This document shows, in pieces, positions 43,706-51,397 of a stretch of 51,397 nt of DNA. This stretch comes from Meiothermus taiwanensis DSM 14542. GTDB lineage: Bacteria; Deinococcota; Deinococci; Deinococcales; Thermaceae. The stretch spans positions 1 to 51,397 of the forward strand of contig AXWR01000023.1 of the NCBI GenBank assembly GCA_000482765.1, given 5' to 3'. Position 1 is the first letter of the stretch, and every line of letters begins with the position of its first letter. The position numbers were made by a program, and so were the translations under genes. The notes under the pieces were generated by a model, which saw nothing but the letters and a program-made list of their open reading frames with translations, did not search any database and was not told the origin of the DNA.

Positions 43706-44752
43706 TTAAACCGGCCGCTTGATAACGGAAAGGGCCTCGAGCAATTCCCCCTCCCCGAAGGGTTTGGGGAGGTGGCTGACCCTTGCACTCCTGACCCACA
43801 GCCCACGCGGAGGCTGCTCGGTAATCAGCCAGATGGGCAAAAAGCGTCCGCTGGGCAAGGCCCGAAGGTAACGCACTTTGGCTGCCAGATCGGCCCCTTC
43901 CAGCAGCACCCCCTGCACCCGGTTGTGCTCCAGGATGCGCCCTGCGCTTTGGAGGTCAGGGGACAGCATGACCCGGTAGCGATGGCGCTCGAGGGTCACC
44001 AGCAGCAACCGCCGGATCAGGTTGGAATCGGCCAAAACCAGTAGCAAGGGGTCTTGGGGGCGCACCTCGGCTTCAGTCAGAATCCCGCGGCTCTTTAGCT
44101 CGTAAAGCAGGTGGTACACCTGCTCTTCGGGCAGGTCGCAGGCCAGGGCCACCGAGCGAGCCCGTTTGACCCCGTCGATGGCCTCGAGCACCGTCCAGGC
44201 ATCGGGTGAGAGGGCGTGACGGGTGGGGTCACCAGAAAGTTGCAGCACCGTTTCGGGCTCTACCCTGCCCCGCATCCACTCATCGAGGCGGCGCAGGGCT
44301 TCCATCAGCATGGTGCTGGTATCGGCAGCACCGGGCAGCAGCACCTGTGAGGTGTCTGCAGGCGGGGTCTCGGCCACCAGCTCGCCCTCCTGCTGGGCCA
44401 GGATAGTCGCCAGGCCCTCGAGGATCTGCGCCTGCAAAACCTCGTTCAGTTCCTCATCGGTGACCAGGCTCTGCTGCAAAGCCAGCAAGCCTAGGGGGGT
44501 TCCGGGGTTCTCCTGCTGCTGGTATTTGACCAGGGCCTGCACCTGCTCCAGGGTCAGATAGTCGAAACGCACCAGGTACTCGCCCAGGTGGGGGCCAGGC
44601 TGGGTCTGGATGTAGGCAATTTTACCCTCGCGGACGTGAATTCGGCCCTCCAGTTTGGGGCAGCTCAGGGTGATAATGGCGCTCTTGCGCCCCCCCTCGA
44701 GGGCTCGCAGCAGATCCCCGAGATCGATTTCGCCCAACCTAGCCCGAATCAT
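43706..44752 (-). CDS. DUF4388 (PATAN) / winged-helix / degenerate receiver protein
   Basis: The 348-residue protein begins with a DUF4388 domain (about 1-110: ARLGEIDLGDLLRALEGGRKSAIITL, GRIHVREGKIAYIQTQPGPHLGEYLV pattern). A helical or winged-helix part follows (about 180-225), then a C-terminal receiver-like domain (about 230-345) with PLLLVLADSNLIRRLLLVTLE and the conserved Lys in HLPKPF. Where the phospho-acceptor Asp is expected the sequence reads GVLLEGAD, so phosphorylation is doubtful. It follows ruvB by 14 bp. Such proteins often belong to signalling for motility or polarity. Confidence 0.78.
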   Translation of the reverse strand: MIRARLGEIDLGDLLRALEGGRKSAIITLSCPKLEGRIHVREGKIAYIQTQPGPHLGEYLVRFDYLTLEQVQALVKYQQQENPGTPLGLLALQQSLVTDEELNEVLQAQILEGLATILAQQEGELVAETPPADTSQVLLPGAADTSTMLMEALRRLDEWMRGRVEPETVLQLSGDPTRHALSPDAWTVLEAIDGVKRARSVALACDLPEEQVYHLLYELKSRGILTEAEVRPQDPLLLVLADSNLIRRLLLVTLERHRYRVMLSPDLQSAGRILEHNRVQGVLLEGADLAAKVRYLRALPSGRFLPIWLITEQPPRGLWVRSARVSHLPKPFGEGELLEALSVIKRPV

Positions 44753-44766
44753 ATGGGTCTCGGCGT

Positions 44767-45744
44767 CTACTCCAGCAGGCGGCTCTGCTCGGGCAGCGGG
44801 TAGCCCAGGTGGGCGTAGGCCCGCTCGGTGACCTGACGGCCCCTGGGGGTGCGTTTGAGCAGGCCCAGCTGGATTAAGAAAGGCTCGTGCACCTCCTCGA
44901 GGGTCTCGGGATCCTCGGAAAGGGCGGTGGCCAGGGTCTCGAGGCCCACCGGCCCCCCGGCAAAGCGCTCGATGATGGTCTGCATAATCAGCCGGTCGCG
45001 TGCGTCCAGCCCCAGCGCGTCCAGGCCCAAAGCATCCAGGGCCTGCCGGGCGCGCTCCAGGCCCACCACCTGCTCGCCGGCCACCTCGGCAAAGTCGCGC
45101 ACCCGCCGGAACAGCCGCTTGGCAATGCGCATGGTGCCCCGGCTGCGGCGGCCGATTTCCAGCGCGGCCTCGGGTTCGATTTGCAAACCCATCAGCAGGG
45201 CATCGCGCGTCACCCCCTGGGCCAGCTCGGCCTCGGTGTAGAACTCCAGGTGTTCGATAATGCCAAAGCGGCTGCGCAAAGGCCCGGAGATAAGCCCTGG
45301 GCGGGTGGTGGCCCCGATCAGGGTAAAGCGGGGCAGGTCGAGCCGCAGGGTGCGGGCCGCCGGGCCTGCGCCAATCACGATGTCAATCTTGAAATCCTCC
45401 AGCGCCGGGTAGAGGTGCTCCTCGGCGGCTTTGGACAGGCGGTGGATCTCGTCGATGAAGAGGATATCGCCTTCCTCCAGGCTGTTGGTCAGGATGGCGG
45501 CCAGGTCGCCCGGTTTTTCGATGGCCGGGCCGCTGGTCACGCGGATGTTCACCCCCAGCTCGTAGGCCACCACGTGGGCCAGGGTGGTCTTGCCCAGCCC
45601 GGGCGGGCCAAACAACAGCAGGTGATCGAGGGCCTCCCCCCGGTTTTTGGCGGCCTCGAGGTAGACCCGCAGTTTCTCTTTTAGCTTGGCCTGGCCCACG
45701 TAATCGTCCAGCCGCTTGGGCCGCAGGGTCAAATCCGCTTCCAC
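44767..45744 (-). CDS. ruvB: Holliday junction branch-migration helicase RuvB
   Basis: RuvB is the hexameric AAA+ motor of RuvAB. The 325 residues have Walker [14 protein letters not shown], Walker [12 protein letters not shown], sensor 1 LIGATTRPG, the arginine finger near GPLRSRFG, and a C-terminal winged helix ([19 protein letters not shown]). The GTG at 45744 gives [12 protein letters not shown], matching the Thermus N-terminus, and has TATGAT 7 nt upstream. ATGs at 45753 and 45756 are alternatives that add three or four residues. It follows the HD-GYP gene by 28 bp. ruvA and ruvC are not adjacent. Confidence 0.96.
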   Translation of the reverse strand: MEADLTLRPKRLDDYVGQAKLKEKLRVYLEAAKNRGEALDHLLLFGPPGLGKTTLAHVVAYELGVNIRVTSGPAIEKPGDLAAILTNSLEEGDILFIDEIHRLSKAAEEHLYPALEDFKIDIVIGAGPAARTLRLDLPRFTLIGATTRPGLISGPLRSRFGIIEHLEFYTEAELAQGVTRDALLMGLQIEPEAALEIGRRSRGTMRIAKRLFRRVRDFAEVAGEQVVGLERARQALDALGLDALGLDARDRLIMQTIIERFAGGPVGLETLATALSEDPETLEEVHEPFLIQLGLLKRTPRGRQVTERAYAHLGYPLPEQSRLLE

Positions 45745-45772
45745 GCCCCTCATCATAGCAAGTGGGTGCGTT

Positions 45773-47335
45773 CTATTCTGTTTTTGACAGAGGCCAGGGC
45801 CACTGGATTGATTCCCTAGCACTTTTCGGCGTGGAAAGGTCTGGCTGCCCGGTTTCTCGCCGGGCTTCCTCGAGCAAGGCATCCAGCGCCCCTTCCTGCC
45901 ACAGTTCACCCAGGGCTCGTACCGCTTGGGGATCAAGGGCTTCAGACCAGAGGCGGGGGTACACCTCTGAAGGTTTTAAGGCCGGGCGGTAGGGTCGGTG
46001 GCTGGTGAGGGCATCCCAGACATCCGCCACTGCCAGGATTCGGGCCTCGATGGGAATGGCCTCCCCGCTCAAACCATCGGGGTAACCACCGCCATCCAGC
46101 CGCTCATGGTGATGCCGAATACCCGGCAGATGGGCCGAAAGCGCGCGGGACTGGCGAGCGATTTCGTAGCCGATGAGCGGGTGGCTCTCGATGAGCTGGC
46201 GCTCCTGGGGGCTGAGCTTATCGGTTTTCTGCAGAATGGCCTCGGAAACGCCGATTTTACCGATGTCGTGCAACAGCCCGGTGATGTAAAGCTGGTAGGC
46301 TTTTTGTTCATCCCAGCCCAGCTTGCGGGCAATGAGCTGCGCATAGGCCCCCACCCGCTGGGAGTGGCCCCGGGTGTAGGGGTCTCGAGCGTCGATGGCG
46401 GCCGCCAGGGTTTGTACGGTGTCGCGGTACAGCTCGAGGTTGTGCTGACGTTCGGCCTCGAGGGCCCGGGCCAGGTTGTTAAAGCCCAGGGCCAGGTCGG
46501 CCAGCTCGTCCCAGGCCACCGCGCTCACCCGCACCGGCCCTTTTCCTTCCTGTATAGCCTGCATGCCCTCGAGCACAGCCTGCACGGGCCGCGCCACTTC
46601 GCGGGAGAGGAGAATGCCCCCAGCCACCATCAGCACCAGACCGGAAAACAACCCCCAGACCACCAGCCCGGCAAGATGGGTGGATTCAAGCCGGAAGTAA
46701 ACCAGCACGGCCACCTGCAAGAGGGGTAGCAGCCCTAAAGCCACCAGCACCCCCAGCACCTTGAACACAAAAGGGATGCGCAAGCGGGAGGGTACCACTA
46801 CCTCGTCGCCAAAGCGTTCACGCAGATAGGCCATCAGGCGCTGGGACTGGCGGGCCCCCACCAGATACTCGATGATGGCGTGCAGGGCCGCGTTAAGCGG
46901 ATACCATGGCAGCAGATACAGCATTTCCAGCGGCCCGATGGGAAAGCCGCTCCACCGGTGCGCCCAATTAATGGCCAGCAAAAAGCCGCCCATGGTAGCG
47001 AGCAGGTGCGGCCCCATCACCCGACCCACCGAGAGCACCGGCCAGTGCACCAGGTTGCGGTAAGCCTGCCGGGCTGCCTCGAGGCTGTCAGAACCGTCCA
47101 GAAAAACCCTTTTCGTCGGGTTGAGCTGCCGCCGGGCCCACCACAGATCCAGCAGCGCAACTAGGGGAGCCACCAACGCGCCAATCGCAACGGCATACCC
47201 CCAGACCCAGGCCGGCCAGCCGAAGTACAGCCCGTGAACAATTAGGGCATTGACCAAAACCGCCAGCGAGCCCCAAAAATAGGCCCAGACCGTACGGCGC
47301 AGAAACTGGCTAAATAGGCGCTTACGGCCGTCCAT
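45773..47335 (-). CDS. HD-GYP cyclic di-GMP phosphodiesterase with membrane sensor region
   Basis: The 520-residue protein has about six membrane helices in the first 270 residues, a HAMP-like linker ([20 protein letters not shown]), a short coiled coil, and an HD-GYP domain. The domain has [36 protein letters not shown] and [16 protein letters not shown] enzymes hydrolyse c-di-GMP to pGpG or GMP and control motility or biofilm. All metal ligands appear present. The membrane part lacks a named sensor domain. GTG at 47347 is an alternative start. It heads a same-strand set with ruvB and the DUF4388 gene. Confidence 0.93.
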   Translation of the reverse strand: MDGRKRLFSQFLRRTVWAYFWGSLAVLVNALIVHGLYFGWPAWVWGYAVAIGALVAPLVALLDLWWARRQLNPTKRVFLDGSDSLEAARQAYRNLVHWPVLSVGRVMGPHLLATMGGFLLAINWAHRWSGFPIGPLEMLYLLPWYPLNAALHAIIEYLVGARQSQRLMAYLRERFGDEVVVPSRLRIPFVFKVLGVLVALGLLPLLQVAVLVYFRLESTHLAGLVVWGLFSGLVLMVAGGILLSREVARPVQAVLEGMQAIQEGKGPVRVSAVAWDELADLALGFNNLARALEAERQHNLELYRDTVQTLAAAIDARDPYTRGHSQRVGAYAQLIARKLGWDEQKAYQLYITGLLHDIGKIGVSEAILQKTDKLSPQERQLIESHPLIGYEIARQSRALSAHLPGIRHHHERLDGGGYPDGLSGEAIPIEARILAVADVWDALTSHRPYRPALKPSEVYPRLWSEALDPQAVRALGELWQEGALDALLEEARRETGQPDLSTPKSARESIQWPWPLSKTE

Positions 47336-47406
47336 CGCTAGGCTCACCTTAGCACCTCAGCCACGGGAGCGCCGGGTCATTTTGACGTAACGTACAATAA
47401 CCCCTG

Positions 47407-48372
47407 ATGGTGCGCTTTTCTGCCAGCGGGGTTCGCCTCGACCAGGCCCTGGCCTTCGAGGCCAATACCTCCCGGGCCAAGGCCCAGGAATGGATCGAGG
47501 CCGGCCTGGTGACGGTGGGGGGCAGGGTGGTGACCAAGCCCTCCTACAAACTCCGGGGCGAGACGGTGGAGGTGGAGCCCCCACCCCCCCAGCCGGCCAG
47601 CGTGGCCGCTGAAGATATCCCGCTGCACGTCCTGTACGAAGACCCCGACCTGATCGTGATCAACAAACCCGCGGGCATGATCACCCACCCGGCCCCGGGG
47701 GTGTATTCCGGAACCCTGGTGAACGCCATTTTGGGCCGGTTCGGGCTGGATCTCTCGCTGGGCGGGTCTGAGGAGGGACTGCAAGCCCAGAGGCCCGAGC
47801 TGATACGCCCCGGCATTGTGCACCGCCTCGACAAGGACACCAGCGGGGTGATCGTGATAGCCCGCCACGAGGCCGCCCACCGCCGGCTCGCTGAGGCCTT
47901 CGCCACGCGCAGCGTATACAAGCGCTACATTGCCCTAACGGTGGGTATTCCGCGCGAGGGCCTGCTCTCGGCCCCCATTGGCCGCCACCCGGTCGACCGC
48001 ACCCGCATGCACGTGGGGGGGGTGGCAGCCCGGCACGCCCAGACCGAGTTCGAGGTGCTGGCCCGGGCCGGAACCCACGCCCTGGTCTCGGCCATCCTGC
48101 ACACCGGGCGTACCCACCAGATCCGCGTGCACCTCAAGCACCTGCACGCCCCCATCCTGGGCGACGAGGTCTACGGCAAGCCCTCCGAGCGGATAGCGCG
48201 CCAGGCCCTGCACGCCTACGAGCTGCGCCTGCAGCACCCCCGCACCGGCAAATACCTGCACTTTGTGGCCCCCGTGCCCGTCGATATGGTGCAGGCCTGG
48301 GTGGGCCTGGGGGGGGCCTGGCCGGAAGATCTGCAGACCGAGGCCGTGGAGCCCACTGAGCTGACCAAGTAG
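47407..48372 (+). CDS. RluA/RluD-family 23S rRNA pseudouridine synthase
   Basis: The 321-residue enzyme has an N-terminal S4 RNA-binding domain (VRLDQALAFEANTSRAKAQEWIEAGLVTVGG pattern), then the pseudouridine synthase core with catalytic Asp in HRLDKDTSG and the GRTHQIRVHL motif. RluD modifies helix 69 of 23S rRNA; its exact sites here are inferred. TACAAT (47393-47398) lies 8 nt before the ATG. It is divergent from the HD-GYP gene. Confidence 0.93.
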   Translation: MVRFSASGVRLDQALAFEANTSRAKAQEWIEAGLVTVGGRVVTKPSYKLRGETVEVEPPPPQPASVAAEDIPLHVLYEDPDLIVINKPAGMITHPAPGVYSGTLVNAILGRFGLDLSLGGSEEGLQAQRPELIRPGIVHRLDKDTSGVIVIARHEAAHRRLAEAFATRSVYKRYIALTVGIPREGLLSAPIGRHPVDRTRMHVGGVAARHAQTEFEVLARAGTHALVSAILHTGRTHQIRVHLKHLHAPILGDEVYGKPSERIARQALHAYELRLQHPRTGKYLHFVAPVPVDMVQAWVGLGGAWPEDLQTEAVEPTELTK

Positions 48373-48379
48373 CCCGCTT

Positions 48380-48402
48380 ATGCCCGCTGGCATGTATTTT
48401 TT
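48380..48402 (+). terminator. Terminator after the pseudouridine synthase gene
   Basis: A 5-bp stem ATGCC/GGCAT (48380-48384 and 48389-48393) with a 4-nt loop is followed by GTA and TTTTTT. The stem is short, so strength is uncertain. Confidence 0.55.
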
Positions 48403-48457
48403 GCTTTGGCAAGCCCCCGAGGATTCTATCGTTTGTGGGACTGCAAGGCCAAAAAGC

Positions 48458-48486
48458 TTGATTTGCGGGCTTTGCTTGGGAATACT
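48458..48486 (+). promoter_or_regulatory. Promoter of the ATP-grasp/esterase operon
   Basis: TTGATT (48458-48463) and AATACT (48481-48486) are separated by 17 bp. Transcription would start about 24 nt before the ATG at 48517, leaving room for the AGGAGG Shine-Dalgarno sequence. This is one of the few leadered promoters in the window. Confidence 0.6.
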
Positions 48487-48516
48487 GGGGTCAACTCAAA
48501 GCCCAGGAGGTATGCG

Positions 48517-49677
48517 ATGAATGTGGTTTTTCTGTCCCCTCATTTCCCCCCCAATTTCTGGCCTTTTTGCGTGCGTTTGCGCGAGGCTGGGCACAACGTG
48601 CTGGGCCTGGCCGATGCTGAGTACGATGCGCTACGGCCAGAGCTAAAGCAGGCCCTGACGGAGTATTACAAAGTCTCCGACATGCACAACTACGACGAGC
48701 TATTGCGGGCCCTGGGCTACTTCACCCACCGCTACGGCAAGATTGACCGGCTCGACTCCATGAACGAGTACTGGCTCGAGACCGAGGCCAGGCTGCGCGA
48801 AGACTTCAACATCTTCGGCCTGCGCCCCCAGGACATGGACCGTGTGAAGCGCAAGTCGGTTATGAAGCAGTATTTTCAGCAGGCCGGGCTCAGGGTGGCG
48901 CGGGGCCGGGTCTGCCGCACCGCGGTGGAGGCCCAGGATTTCGTAGAGGAGGTGGGCTACCCGGTGGTGGCCAAACCCGATATTGGGGTGGGCGCGGCCA
49001 AAACCTACAAGATCACCAACGACGCCGAGCTCATGGACTACATCGCCACCAAGCCCCCGGTGGACTACATCCTGGAGGAGTTCATCCCCGGCAGAATCAT
49101 CACCTACGACGGCCTGACCGACCTCCAGGGCAACGTGGTCTTCGATAGTTCGCTCGAGTACTCCAAAGGCGTGATGGAGGTGGTCAACCAGGACACCGAC
49201 ATCTACTACTACATGGTGCGGGAGATCCCCGAAGACCTGCGCGAGGCCGGGCGCAAGGTGGTGCAGGCCTTCAAGGTGCGCGAGCGCTTCTTCCACTTCG
49301 AGTTTTTCCGCTTAGAAGACGGTAGTTTGGTGGCGCTCGAGGTGAACATGCGCCCACCAGGGGGCCTCACCATTGATATGTTCAACTATGCCAACGACAT
49401 GGACATCTTCAAGGAGTGGGTCAACGTGCTCACCCATGGCCGGGTGAGCCAGCAGGCCCAGCGCCCCTACTTCTGTGCCTACGTGGGCCGCAAGGATCAC
49501 ATTCACTACAAGCGCCCGCACGAACAGGTGCTGGCCGAGTTTGGCCCCCTGATCGCCCACCACGAGCGCATCAGCGGTATTTTTGCCGGGGCCATCGGGA
49601 ATTACGGCTACATCCTGCGCCACCCCGACCTGCCAACCCTGCTTCAGGCGGCTCAGGCCATTCAGGAACGGGCCTAG
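48517..49677 (+). CDS. ATP-grasp-domain ligase of unknown substrate
   Basis: The 386-residue protein has an N-terminal pre-ATP-grasp domain (FLSPHFPPNFWPFCVRL) and an ATP-grasp fold. The fold shows PVVAKPDIGVGAAKTYKI (phosphate-loop and Lys), YILEEFIPG (adenine and ribose contact) and the metal-binding FRLEDGSLVALEVNMRPPGG (Glu and Asn). It should join a carboxylate to an amine or thiol through an acyl phosphate. The substrate is not evident, and I do not match it to a known biosynthetic ligase. AGGAGG 7 nt before the ATG fixes the start. The esterase gene follows at 12 bp. Confidence 0.85.
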   Translation: MNVVFLSPHFPPNFWPFCVRLREAGHNVLGLADAEYDALRPELKQALTEYYKVSDMHNYDELLRALGYFTHRYGKIDRLDSMNEYWLETEARLREDFNIFGLRPQDMDRVKRKSVMKQYFQQAGLRVARGRVCRTAVEAQDFVEEVGYPVVAKPDIGVGAAKTYKITNDAELMDYIATKPPVDYILEEFIPGRIITYDGLTDLQGNVVFDSSLEYSKGVMEVVNQDTDIYYYMVREIPEDLREAGRKVVQAFKVRERFFHFEFFRLEDGSLVALEVNMRPPGGLTIDMFNYANDMDIFKEWVNVLTHGRVSQQAQRPYFCAYVGRKDHIHYKRPHEQVLAEFGPLIAHHERISGIFAGAIGNYGYILRHPDLPTLLQAAQAIQERA

Positions 49678-49689
49678 GGAGGGTGCTGC

Positions 49690-50427
49690 GTGTACACCGA
49701 GTATCACAAATGGTATAGCCCGGCCCTGGGGCAGGAGATGGAGCTCAAGCTGTACGGCCACTACGGCCAGCCGGTCATGGTATTTCCAGCCCAGAACGGG
49801 CGTTGGTACGACTGGGAGGGCCACGCCGGGATGGTGCAGGCCCTGGCCCCCATGATCGAGACCGGGCGGGTCAAGTTTTTTTGCGTGGACGGCATTGACT
49901 GGCAGAGCTGGACCAACCAGGGCATCCCCCCCGCTGCGCGGGCCCGCCGCCACAACGACTACGACGCCTACATCATGCAGGAAGTGGTGCCCTTTGTGCA
50001 GAAAAACACCGGCCTGCCCACCCTATGGGTCACGGGGTGCAGCATGGGGGCCTTCCACGCGGCCAACTTCTTCTTTAAATACCCCGAGGTCTTCGATGGC
50101 CTGATCGCCCTGTCGGGGCTGTACCAGGTGGGGGGGTTTGTGGGGGACGAGGGCGGCATGGATGCCTACTTCAACTCGCCGTTGTGGTACCTGCGCAACC
50201 TGACCGACGAGGCCAAGCTCAACGCCTACCGGCGCAGCAAGATTGTCTTCGCGGTGGGCCAGGGGCGCTGGGAGGAAGAGTGCATCCGCGACACCCGCGA
50301 GATGCAGGAACTGCTCCACCAGAAGGGGGTGTACGCCACCTTCGACTACTGGGGCCACGACGTGGACCACGACTGGCCCTGGTGGCAGAAGATGCTGCCA
50401 TATGAGCTCGAGCGCCTGGGGATTTAA
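49690..50427 (+). CDS. Alpha/beta-hydrolase (esterase-like) partner of the ATP-grasp gene
   Basis: The 245-residue alpha/beta hydrolase of the esterase D / Fes-like type has nucleophile Ser118 in the elbow GCSMG and a probable catalytic His at 223 or 227 in WGHDVDHDW. No signal peptide is present, so it acts in the cytoplasm. It starts with GTG, with GGGAGGG about 7 nt upstream, 12 bp after the ATP-grasp stop. The close pairing suggests the two act on one product, for example ligation followed by ester or thioester hydrolysis, but this is inference. Confidence 0.85.
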   Translation: MYTEYHKWYSPALGQEMELKLYGHYGQPVMVFPAQNGRWYDWEGHAGMVQALAPMIETGRVKFFCVDGIDWQSWTNQGIPPAARARRHNDYDAYIMQEVVPFVQKNTGLPTLWVTGCSMGAFHAANFFFKYPEVFDGLIALSGLYQVGGFVGDEGGMDAYFNSPLWYLRNLTDEAKLNAYRRSKIVFAVGQGRWEEECIRDTREMQELLHQKGVYATFDYWGHDVDHDWPWWQKMLPYELERLGI

Positions 50428-50575
50428 TCCCAACCCCTGCTCGAGCGCTGTTCAAAAGTCCCCACCTTGTTAAGAGCTCATCACTAGCAGCAGACAAGAC
50501 ACTGCGATAGAGACATGAGCGGTGAACAGGGGAGAGAACCAAGGGTTTCAGACGATATCCTGGCTCCCCGAAAGG

Positions 50576-50640
50576 AGTGCTCTGGGATTCAAAAAGATAG
50601 CCTCTGGAGGTCTTTTACCTTGGGTGACTATTCTTTGAAT
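50576..50640 (-). repeat. Diverged fragment of the MITE-like repeat (AT-rich arm)
   Basis: On the plus strand GTGCTCTGGGATTCAAAAAG and the following ATAGCCTCTG match copy B, after which the loop diverges. The far arm CTATTCTTTGAAT pairs with ATTCAAAAAGATAG, so the arm hairpin survives with changed bases. The rest of the element is missing; the decayed IS5-type element begins a few bases later. Confidence 0.65.
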
Positions 50641-50644
50641 GTAA

Positions 50645-51397
50645 GAGACTGTCTTAAAAACCGTCTAGGAGGCCAGTCTCCTGACCATGAGCCGGATCAT
50701 CGCCGCGTAGATCAGGGTTTCTGAGGTTTCGGACAGTAGCTCGCAGTCCCGGTTGAGCCTGCGGTTGAAGCTCAACGGGGATAACCACAAAGCCGCGATA
50801 CCCTCCGGTCTTCTTGAGCAGGCCGTCGGGTATGGGTTTGTCTTTGGGCCACCAGATGCCGCGAAAGTTAGCATCGGGTCGCTCCAGCCCAAGGTGGTCT
50901 TGACCCACCCCTCGAACCGGCGTTTGTAGCCACAAATGGCAGCAATCTCTCTGGGTGGCCCCAGCAGCTTGCAGCACTACTTTCCCACCCTCAGCATCGG
51001 TGATCTGGGCTGGCAGCACCTTGACTTTGAGCACCAGCCCTCTACGACCCTTGATTTTCTTGCCACCGTCGTACCCCCTGACCCCCCTTTTTCACCGGTC
51101 TTCACGCTTTGGCTGTCCAGACTGCCCGCACTCGGGTAGGGGTCTTCTCCCGCAATGTGGTGTGCAGACGCTCGAGGAAACCACTCTTACGCCACAGCCG
51201 AAAGTAGTGATAAACGGTTTTCCAGTGCGGCAAGAGCAACCCCCACGGGTGATGTAGAAGATGCCATAGAGGATTTCCCGCCAGCTATTTTCTCTAGGTC
51301 TATGAGTGTACCAAGAGGGTTCAGGCATCAACGGCCCGAGTATCGCCCACTCCTTGTCCGATAAGTCGCTCGGATAGCGGCTTTCTCTGGGTTCCAT
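50645..51397 (-). mobile_element. Decayed IS5-family element (partial, runs off the window)
   Basis: The left end is placed at GAGACTGTCTTAAAAA (50645), just beyond the last transposase stop codon; this is typical of IS5-type ends but is inferred. The transposase start codon coincides with the last three bases of the window, so the other terminal repeat is outside. A TA-containing flank (GTAA) adjoins the left end. Confidence 0.6.
50665..51397 (-). pseudogene. Frameshifted IS5-family transposase
   Basis: The reading opens at 51397 with MEPRESRYPSDLSDKEWAIL and REILYGIFYITRGGC, the DUF4096-type start of IS5 transposases. It then continues in other frames: LLPHWKTVYHYFRLWRKSG, DSQSVKTGEKGGSGGYDGGK (first DDE-fold motif), and GYKRRFEGWVKTTLGW. 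It ends as NRRLNRDCELLSETSETLIY and AAMIRLMVRRLAS. At least three frameshifts and some missing segments separate these pieces, so no active enzyme can be made. It is the only clear transposase in the window. Confidence 0.85.

Noticed and set aside
45757..45936. 60-residue N-terminal extension of RuvB
   Set aside because: The extension is basic low-complexity and overlaps the HD-GYP 3' end; family alignment starts at VEADLTLRP.

Overview
The window looks like a chromosomal segment of a Meiothermus-type thermophile (Thermaceae, Deinococcota), probably near the M. ruber group. This is judged from family resemblance and gene content, with no database search. Pointers are GC-rich coding sequence with many CTCGAG-like codon pairs, a futalosine-pathway MqnD, BshC (bacillithiol), an HspR-type heat-shock operator, Thermus-like pilins, and a start-codon architecture typical of leaderless mRNAs. 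About 46 protein genes can be supported. No rRNA, tRNA or CRISPR array was seen.

Layout. 1-197: repeat fragment and a possible transposase remnant. 198-3631 (-): three-gene envelope operon (LptC/A-like, LptD-like, LptF/G-like). 3739-4815 (+): amidase, convergent with a HAD phosphatase. 5609-8978 (+): phnD-phnC-phnE importer, ended by a terminator shared with accA. 9081-10921 (-): accD and accA. 11037-13409 (-): M23 peptidase, bactofilin, M23 peptidase. 13636-16610: uridine phosphorylase, anmK and a divergent serine hydrolase. 16612-19582 (-): two small membrane proteins, a MITE and recG. 19676-25707 (+): M16 peptidase pair, CAP protein, EamA transporter, a three-armed palindrome, def-fmt. 25769-30536 (+): kinase with PQQ propeller, hicAB, SF1 helicase. 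30630-34248: TPR protein, two pilins, an O-antigen ligase-like protein and a hypothetical gene, the last two AT-richer than their surroundings. 34318-40221 (-): rhomboid, hsp20, vapBC, thioredoxin, clpB, ABC permease. 40287-43669 (+): mqnD, MITE, Crp-type regulator, bshC. 43706-47335 (-): HD-GYP protein, ruvB, DUF4388/receiver-like protein. 47407-50427 (+): RluD-type synthase, then an ATP-grasp/esterase operon. 50576-51397: repeat fragment and a decayed IS5-type transposase.

How parts work together. Several clusters serve the envelope: Lpt-like transport, amidase, M23/bactofilin, muropeptide recycling (anmK plus serine hydrolase), and pilin with a candidate glycan ligase. A second theme is protein quality control. 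hsp20 and clpB carry the same promoter with an HspR-type HAIR operator over the -35 box, and a zinc-type thioredoxin follows clpB.

The most unusual features are: (i) a dispersed, TA-flanked MITE-like family whose hairpin stems vary but keep pairing; (ii) a contiguous three-way-junction palindrome of 87 bp; (iii) about 27 of roughly 46 genes with a TANNNT box 6-10 nt before the start codon; (iv) an uncharacterised ATP-grasp/esterase pair; and (v) an M16 pair that splits its catalytic motifs between two polypeptides.
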